Source: UBA1444 sp964601085 (GTDB taxonomy: Bacteria > Bacillota > Negativicutes > UBA1444). Taken from it: a stretch of 9,356 nt of DNA. Below are positions 6,701 through 9,356 of this stretch, one piece after another. The stretch is from the NCBI GenBank assembly GCA_964601085.1, contig CAZRLN010000080.1, forward strand, positions 1 to 9,356, read 5' to 3'. Position 1 is the first letter of the stretch. Every line of letters begins with the position of its first letter. The notes below the pieces were generated by a model. That model was not told the origin of the DNA. It did not search any database and worked only from the letters and a program-made list of their open reading frames with translations. The position numbers and the translations under genes were made by a program.

Positions 6701-8073
6701 ACCTGCCGGTAGCCGTTCTCCAGGGCCAGTTGCAGCAGATCCTCGGTCGGCGCGATGTAGATAGCGTCAATTCCGGAATCAAGCAACGTCCTCCCCTGGG
6801 CGGGCTCGCCAGCGGCAATCACGGCGAAACGCGGACGTTGCTGCCGGACCCATTCCAGCTGGGCCTCGCGGCAGGGATTCTCCGACAAAGTGATGACATT
6901 GACCGCATAAGGCCGATCGCCCATCACTTCCCGCAGATTGCCAAGCTTCCGTTGCAGGGAGTCCGGATCCATCAGCCCCAGGGCCAGGGTCGGCAGCCCT
7001 CCCGCCGCGGCGATCCTGGCTGCGAATTCCGGCGCGTCGCTGATCCAGGACATAGCGCCCTGAACAAACGGGAATCGTGTTCCCCAGAGTTTGGCTACCG
7101 GGCTGTCGGCAAACCGGGCGGCGATTTCAGCCCGGCGTCCGACAATGTCCCGTACCGCCGCCTGGAAGCGACTGCATGCCTCCGTCAGATCGGAACCGAA
7201 CTGCCGTACAAACTCACCGGCAAAGCTCGCTTCGACACCGAGCGGAATTAGTTCCCGCCGGTCGAAACGGCTATCCAACGGTGAAACGGCCTGATTCTGC
7301 AGGTATCGCCGCAGTTCGTCCGGGTGTCCGTCGCCATTGAGATTCAGGTCCGCAGTCCGGGCCGCCGCCGAGTTTCCCTTGTCATAGAGTCGATAGGGTG
7401 TTGGCGAATTCAGGCCGACGACCCGGGTATGGTCGGCCCGCAGCTGCCTCAGTTTCTTTTTCATCGGCTCGGCGGTTCCGGCTTGGTCGGTCAGCCAATG
7501 CAAACTTTCGAAGACCACCCCGACGGCGCCGCTGGTCAAAAATGCCGCGGCAGCCTCCGGAGTGGCAACGCTGCCCCAGACGTGCAGCTGAACGCTTTCA
7601 CCGTTTCGGCGAAACTGGTCCCGCACTGTCGCAAACAGGGTAAAGATCGTATCGGCGCCGACAAATCCGGCCGCCTCATTCCCCTTGAGCGCAAAACGGG
7701 CGGCGTTTGGCATCGTCTGGCGAATCTGCTCCAGTTCCGCCGCCGAAGCGACGACCCAGCCCAACCGGTCCGTCGCCAGTTCCCGCAAACTCCGCGGCAT
7801 GTCCGCCGGCAAACCGAAGCTGTCCACCCAAACGGACGCCGTCGGAGCCAACCGGCAGAGCGCTTCCAGCACTGCTTCCGGCAAGCCGCCTTCGCCGACG
7901 CCATCGATCCAAAAATCGACCGGCATCGCCGAGTCTGCCAGACGGGTCAACAAGGCCGCCTTTTCCAGTCGCTGCGGTCCAGTCAGATCGCAGACTATGC
8001 GGAATCCGGCCCTGCGGGCGGCGTCGGCCGCTTCGGCGGACAGCATTTGCGGGCGCCAGACGAATCGAAACAT
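700..8073 (-). CDS. Giant iterative PUFA/PKS-like synthase: NMO-NMO-KS-AT-ACP-KR-DH
   Basis: This 2457-aa megasynthase should build a long acyl or polyketide chain on one integral ACP by repeated condensation, ketoreduction, dehydration and probably flavin-dependent enoyl reduction. Domains by approximate residue are: two nitronate-monooxygenase/PfaD-like barrels (1-235, degenerate; 330-620), ketosynthase (684-1140, Cys886/His1027/His1063), acyltransferase (1235-1530, Ser1322), one ACP (1575-1650, Ser1616), ketoreductase with its structural half (1690-2130, Tyr2050) and a double-hotdog dehydratase (2150-2457, His2188). No thioesterase or terminal reductase is present in cis. The architecture resembles the diverse Pfa-synthase-related 'secondary lipid' enzymes, and differs from classical PfaA by one ACP rather than a tandem array and by fusion of the PfaD-type barrel at the N-terminus. 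The frame is open to 8262, but ATG 8073 has a strong ribosome site, avoids overlap with the reductase gene, and starts a sensible domain sequence (MFRFVWRPQ). The catalytic residues of KS, AT and KR are intact. Confidence 0.93.
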   Translation of the reverse strand: MFRFVWRPQMLSAEAADAARRAGFRIVCDLTGPQRLEKAALLTRLADSAMPVDFWIDGVGEGGLPEAVLEALCRLAPTASVWVDSFGLPADMPRSLRELATDRLGWVVASAAELEQIRQTMPNAARFALKGNEAAGFVGADTIFTLFATVRDQFRRNGESVQLHVWGSVATPEAAAAFLTSGAVGVVFESLHWLTDQAGTAEPMKKKLRQLRADHTRVVGLNSPTPYRLYDKGNSAAARTADLNLNGDGHPDELRRYLQNQAVSPLDSRFDRRELIPLGVEASFAGEFVRQFGSDLTEACSRFQAAVRDIVGRRAEIAARFADSPVAKLWGTRFPFVQGAMSWISDAPEFAARIAAAGGLPTLALGLMDPDSLQRKLGNLREVMGDRPYAVNVITLSENPCREAQLEWVRQQRPRFAVIAAGEPAQGRTLLDSGIDAIYIAPTEDLLQLALENGYRQVICEGCESGGHIGIHSTLTLAQLALILKKRRPELFAGRTLILAGGICNRETAYMAAVLGADAIQMGTVYLTATEIVETGALSDQYQQRILAAAPAATMVTGECVGLRVRSLRNEKTAAIQELEKAAATDGIAAAELRQRLERLATGSLCCAARGFDPRTGKKLSPARMWREGQFMSGACAGILRERRPLAELHAELAAPFLPEVAGELLTEPTEFRATERFSCNGPERIAITGMSLVNALGRSPAEIWSASLALRNGVVAVPAAKWDHERYFDSRPMVSGKTYCRAAAFHDLRVSRREIAVAPQDFKNMTEATKIALWVAGKAVGDSRILESDIARDRIGVILSQNVSEMTPISADLSIREALPDLLAAVRRVLPLTPEKEASLQKEMVAGRSIQDDTSLLGRLSSMVPGFVCNKFGFAGPSYSVQAACASSLVALHSAVQMMRNGLLDAAVVGGGEEPLSPLHFLDFSVLGALAGLSDPSRPVSAMSRPFDRRRDGFVMGEGSGMIVIERESVARSRGAHIYGYVTGVGASNTETGMVESSRHSQIRAIRASFAGLPYGPESVDLVECHATSTRQGDLEEVAALKSLYPASKRTVIAGFKSQIGHTLGAAGISSLIRGVMAMNAGLYPPTLNCDEPDPALQLDDSGLVVLKEPEPWRQPLGRPRRFQVDAFGFGGSNFVVQLEQAGDWETPATAAIDEPVARAITPWPAGLHDLSRPVEGILRRIAVLADIRETAEQQLKDSQALEKMPALTEKQRRALARQGVYIGTATTSTAPAVAMVFPGQGAQYAGMGRELSEAFPSVRELLSEADGYFGFDVQRLLFETTDAELRNTRWQQPAVFALEVALARLLLSYGLRPAALAGHSLGQFAALCVAGAFSFADGCRIVNQRALCMEKAGVLAGDAGSMLAVHAGREAVEPLLEANPGVFVLNVNSPAQTVIGGATDATLSMAEILSERGLRWSRLPVGMAFHSPIFRSVQQEFADFLSTIPMQPPRIPVLSNHTPGVFPADAESIRRLLAEHMGSPVDWLANVRSLADHYRIQTFVEVGPREALGNLIRDTLPEPECLPLCLPTIEYPVFCGALARLFVSGSVPEPAAEGAGSAAAKLPASVAVTMEPTPLTDDAAILEAVIGVILQTTGYERDEVEPDMDLRDDLSIRSSRLPVIADALEGRFAINLDLQDFAGVRTVRDVAGRIERIRKSQADSAGGGARRSDTTEAGTGRNEGAAPGDATIPTPLRRLRFDAMPLPASEPDYLRFSPMDRIGLFCPWGGETAAALAAAVLRRDHGVSIVPVATPAEAGDNLSGLILWIAEPSPADPAAAPALLRDTFLLLQAFLATDRKKAVLLFRERTEADRVAPVLAEGVLGMMLCMAWEYRSVLFRSVRIDTDSWREETVRRALDRNITPVSLHSRSDGLYVEAGQEEPLRFADEPGLTLDASDVVVVSGGGAGILRECVRSLIPFGCRIALLGRTDIENEPAGAGRAEETRALLAELKSAGIKASYHVCDVADAAQVGPTLASIARRWGRITGVVHGAGILRDNFVPGISAADFAAVTAVKLQGALNLSAAAGRGLRFFVAVSSVAAANGNPGQANYAAANRAMTAFVEGMASRCPDIRCRCLLLAPVEGGGMADTEELRALMRRSGYSYIHAAEAAAWFCRELTVGDPTAGPLLLARDLPAVPTAPPIVKLAQNLEQEPSHFALLDQVVVDLRQASLTAGRSFDAVRDLWLPEHRPLPDLKHPLVSGIMMLEAFAEAARELVPYLPVRGFRDVRFRDIIECPADRPRASRLDCRVQSISRGKVVCAAQLQTRDISPGGRELVSWAHNSSAAVLLGPSVRAKTGGKPSLPPVALAGPGLDRTGLLALYEEYTGLTGRYRVLDAITGLGDAAIEARTVLRPSVDFAGSAPTRYQTPPYLLEAVFHAAVFQTLLTGDADKPGRIVLPYGFSAIDLHAADFPPGDYGVQAIRRSGNDSGVVWDAVVYAGAGRPVLTVRGLEMRWLSL
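703..1626 (-). other. Domain: double-hotdog dehydratase (residues ~2150-2457)
   Basis: This is a polyketide-type dehydratase fold that ends the protein. The first hotdog has LPEHRPLPDLKHP with the probable catalytic His2188, followed by LVSGIMMLEAF where the family usually has VPGxxxLE. In the second hotdog the motif normally written LLDAALQ reads LLEAVFH, putting Glu2373 at the acidic catalytic position. The fold call is good; whether it is fully active is uncertain. Confidence 0.75.
716..731 (-). promoter_or_regulatory. Ribosome binding site of the phosphopantetheinyl transferase
   Basis: Read on the minus strand, GGGGACTGGAG followed by ATGCG and then ATG (715) places GGAG five bases from the start codon. 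The site lies inside the last codons of the synthase gene, so terminating ribosomes would deliver directly to it. It supports ATG 715 over GTG 703. Confidence 0.6.
1684..3006 (-). other. Domain: ketoreductase with structural subdomain (residues ~1690-2130)
   Basis: A non-catalytic Rossmann-like half precedes the catalytic SDR half. The NADPH loop reads SGGGAGI (from Gly1902), a variant of the TGGxxGI consensus. The catalytic residues are visible as VSSVAAANG (Ser2037) and NYAAAN (Tyr2050, Asn2054), with a conserved Lys in VKLQGALNL upstream. The domain is predicted to be active. Confidence 0.9.
3124..3351 (-). other. Domain: single atypical acyl carrier protein (residues ~1575-1650)
   Basis: The segment MDLRDDLSIRSSRLPVI aligns with the DLGIDSIKRVEI motif of Pfa-type carrier proteins. 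The phosphopantetheine serine is most likely Ser1616, with Ser1617 adjacent. The Asp normally preceding this serine is Arg1615, and the conserved Gly is Ser. Pfa synthases usually carry several ACPs in tandem; only one is seen here. It is followed by a Gly/Ala/Arg-rich disordered linker of about 40 residues. Confidence 0.82.
3484..4371 (-). other. Domain: malonyl-type acyltransferase (residues ~1235-1530)
   Basis: FPGQGAQYAGMG opens the domain. The active serine is Ser1322 in GHSLGQ, where most family members have GHSxGE. The specificity loop reads MAFHSP with His1428, i.e. the xAFH form associated with malonyl-CoA rather than the YASH form of methylmalonyl enzymes. This predicts unbranched two-carbon extension. 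Confidence 0.9.
4654..6024 (-). other. Domain: ketosynthase (residues ~684-1140)
   Basis: The domain opens with RIAITGM. The nucleophile lies in SVQAACASSL (Cys886), the first histidine in ECHATSTRQGD (His1027) and the second in KSQIGHTLGAAG (His1063). The FGFGGSN C-terminal motif is present. The usual HGTGT motif is HATST, but both catalytic histidines are kept, so decarboxylative condensation should be possible. Confidence 0.93.
6214..7086 (-). other. Domain: FMN-dependent NMO/PfaD-like enoyl-reductase barrel (residues ~330-620)
   Basis: The barrel begins near GTRFPFVQGAMSW (Met341), matching the P(I/V)xxxPM opening of nitronate monooxygenases. ESGGHIG carries the likely active-site His468, and GGICN followed by AVLGADAIQMGT is the FMN phosphate-binding segment. 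In polyunsaturated fatty acid synthases the separate PfaD protein of this family acts as a trans enoyl reductase. Here the domain is fused to the synthase N-terminus, so an enoyl-reductase role is a reasonable inference, not a demonstrated one. Confidence 0.8.
7369..8073 (-). other. Domain: degenerate NMO/PfaD-like TIM barrel (synthase residues ~1-235)
   Basis: This region echoes the second barrel at two places. KGNEAAGFVGADT (ending near residue 142) corresponds to EGCESGGHIGIHS in the second copy, and WGSVATPEAAAAFLTSGAVGV resembles the GGI...A..LGA phosphate-binding segment of nitronate monooxygenases. The position of the catalytic His in barrel 2 is Phe137 here, and the glycine-rich flavin phosphate motif is eroded, so the domain is probably structural or regulatory rather than catalytic. 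The homology is read by eye. Confidence 0.6.
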
Positions 8074-8080
8074 GAATACG

Positions 8081-8089
8081 CTCCTCTCT
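8081..8089 (-). promoter_or_regulatory. Strong ribosome binding site of the synthase
   Basis: On the minus strand the 26-base gap after the reductase stop (TAA, 8100-8102) contains AGAGAGGAG, ending seven bases before ATG 8073. This near-ideal Shine-Dalgarno sequence fixes the synthase start well downstream of the open frame's first ATG at 8262. Confidence 0.85.
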
Positions 8090-8099
8090 GTAGCGGCAA

Positions 8100-9173
8100 T
8101 TATTGTCCCCAATCGTTTTCCACGGCATAGTCGATCCAACAGTCCATCAGGGCGGTCGTCACGACCGGCGGTCGCAGGTCCGGCGTGGCCTGGTCGGTAT
8201 GGTCGCGCAGGAACAACGGGTTGTTGCCAAAGTATTCGAGTACGGATTCCATCTGCCGACACACCAGGCGTTCCAGCTCATTACGCGGCTGCAGGGGCGG
8301 CGCAGCGCCCGCCCCCGACAGACGGATCCCCTCGATACGAAACCGTTGCCGCACGTAGTCCAGCGTCTGCCGATACGTCGGTGGCTCCGGATGGGTCAGA
8401 TGGAAGATGCGCCGATGATTGGCCGGATCTTCGATGATTCGGACCGCTGCCCGCGCCACATAGTCGACTGGCACGATGTTCATGGTCGAGTCCGCGTCCA
8501 CCGGCAAGCCGATCTGCAAATCAAAAGGCTGTCCGCCCGCCCCGTCTCCCCCCAGGCGGCTGAGCAGATGAACAGCCTGCATCAGAACGTACCAACCGAA
8601 AAACGACGTGCAACGGCCGGTGGCGGTATCACCGACGATGATGCCCGGGCGCAGCAAGGTCGCCTGGCCGTCCCAAAGCCGTTCCGCTTCCCATTTGCTC
8701 TCCTCATAAACATTGACGAACAGTCCCCGGGGATGCGGTCGCTCCGGCACCGAGTCACCCTCGACGCGGCCGCAGACGTAGGCGGTACTGACCACGTGCG
8801 CCGACATCGGCTGCATTTGAAGCAGACGCTGCAACACGGCGACACTGCCGACATTGGTCCGCAGCGGTTCGCCGCGGGAATCCAGATGCAGCTGCATCGC
8901 CGCCGCACAGTGCAATAAGGCGTCGACATCCCGCAGGAGCGGATCCGCCGCACTCCAGGCCGGCCAATTGTCGGCCGCCGCCATAAGGTCGCCCTGAACC
9001 CAATGCAGATCGCCGGCCTGACGGGGCAGGCCGGATTCCGACAGAAAGCGGACCGTATCCATCCGTTTGCCCGGCTGTCGGTATAGACACCAAACGGAAT
9101 GGCCCCGCAGCAACAGTTCCCGCAGCAAGTATTCGCCCAAAAATCCGGTTGCTCCGGTCAAAAAAACCCGCAT
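8100..9173 (-). CDS. Thioester/fatty-acyl reductase-like extended SDR
   Basis: This 357-aa NAD(P)-dependent enzyme belongs to the NAD_binding_4 ('male sterility'/thioester reductase) branch of extended short-chain dehydrogenases. The N-terminal Rossmann motif is MRVFLTGATGFLG (GATGFLG at residues 7-13), the serine region is VVSTAYVCGR, and the active pair is in VYEESKWEAERL (Tyr156, Lys160). NIVPVDYVARA is the usual substrate-side segment. Family members reduce ACP- or CoA-bound thioesters to aldehyde or alcohol, so it may release the chain made by the downstream synthase, much as reductase domains do in heterocyst glycolipid synthesis. A sugar-type epimerase/dehydrogenase is the main alternative. 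ATG 9173 was chosen because the next upstream ATG (9227) would overlap the preceding gene by over 50 bases. The gene begins one base after that gene's stop, and a weak GGGAAAG serves as ribosome site. Confidence 0.82.
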   Translation of the reverse strand: MRVFLTGATGFLGEYLLRELLLRGHSVWCLYRQPGKRMDTVRFLSESGLPRQAGDLHWVQGDLMAAADNWPAWSAADPLLRDVDALLHCAAAMQLHLDSRGEPLRTNVGSVAVLQRLLQMQPMSAHVVSTAYVCGRVEGDSVPERPHPRGLFVNVYEESKWEAERLWDGQATLLRPGIIVGDTATGRCTSFFGWYVLMQAVHLLSRLGGDGAGGQPFDLQIGLPVDADSTMNIVPVDYVARAAVRIIEDPANHRRIFHLTHPEPPTYRQTLDYVRQRFRIEGIRLSGAGAAPPLQPRNELERLVCRQMESVLEYFGNNPLFLRDHTDQATPDLRPPVVTTALMDCWIDYAVENDWGQ

Positions 9174-9174
9174 G

Positions 9175-9356
9175 CTATGGCTTTCCCGCTTGCGTGATCT
9201 CGATACTGACTTCTGTATCCCCTTCAATGATGTAGTCGGTAGTCAAAACTCCCTTTTTCTTTTGTTCGGTTTTCCGGGCGGCCAGAAGCGAGCCTGCTGG
9301 CTTGCCTTTGGCCGGTTTTTCCGGCTTGGCCGGCTCCTTGTCGGCCACGGATTTTT
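9175..9356 (-). CDS. Unrecognised protein, C-terminal 59 residues
   Basis: The gene enters from the right edge and stops with TAG at 9175-9177, one base before the reductase start, so it is almost certainly in the same operon. The visible part begins with a Lys/Pro/Ala/Glu-rich tract (KEPAKPEKPAKGKPAG) that looks like a disordered linker, then a short basic stretch (RKTEQKKKG) and a beta-rich end, VLTTDYIIEGDTEVSIEITQ. I do not recognise the family. A carrier-protein partner, hotdog enzyme or synthase subunit would suit the neighbourhood, but nothing in the fragment shows this. Base composition and codon style match the neighbours. Confidence 0.7.
   Translation of the reverse strand, partial: KSVADKEPAKPEKPAKGKPAGSLLAARKTEQKKKGVLTTDYIIEGDTEVSIEITQAGKP

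Noticed and set aside
8074..8262. Extended synthase start at ATG 8262, adding 63 residues
   Set aside because: The extension overlaps the end of the reductase, has no domain-like sequence, and ignores the strong AGAGAGGAG ribosome site before ATG 8073.
9174..9227. Extended reductase start at ATG 9227
   Set aside because: The extra 18 residues overlap the upstream gene and precede the Rossmann motif with a basic, unconserved stretch; ATG 9173 starts directly at MRVFLTG.

Overview
The window is a GC-rich stretch with every recognisable gene on the minus strand, packed into one apparent operon read from right to left. It looks like a Gram-negative secondary-lipid (polyunsaturated-fatty-acid/polyketide-synthase-like) gene cluster. 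The Gram-negative assignment rests on what looks like the start of an MlaE-type permease at the left edge. The taxon cannot be fixed from the sequence. A PVC-group (Planctomycetes/Lentisphaerae-like) or deltaproteobacterial-like genome would fit the GC content and gene style, but that is only a guess.

Layout in transcription order (right to left): (1) positions 9175-9356, the last 59 codons of an unrecognised protein with a Lys/Pro/Ala-rich tail; (2) 8100-9173, a 357-aa NAD(P)-dependent extended SDR of the thioester/fatty-acyl reductase type; (3) 700-8073, a 2457-aa multidomain iterative synthase ordered [degenerate nitronate-monooxygenase (NMO)/PfaD-like barrel]-[NMO/PfaD-like barrel]-KS-AT-ACP-KR-DH; (4) 161-715, a small (184-aa) Sfp-like 4'-phosphopantetheinyl transferase overlapping the synthase end by 16 bases; (5) 1-113, the first 37 codons of a probable MlaE-family lipid ABC permease. 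Spacers are 1, 26, -16 and 47 bases. There is no obvious terminator or internal promoter, and no stretch over 300 bases lacks a gene.

Inferred working model: the transferase primes the single ACP of the synthase. The cis-AT (xAFH motif, malonyl type) loads malonyl units. KS, KR, DH and the flavin barrel then elongate and reduce a chain iteratively. The discrete reductase could release it as an aldehyde or alcohol, comparable in logic to heterocyst glycolipid (Hgl) synthesis, and the permease could belong to envelope lipid trafficking. The product is unknown.

The most unusual points are the non-canonical ACP serine motif (SIRSS instead of GIDS) beside a transferase that lacks the second acidic residue of its GIDxE motif, the tandem flavin barrels whose first copy has lost the active-site His, and DH substitutions at both catalytic motifs.
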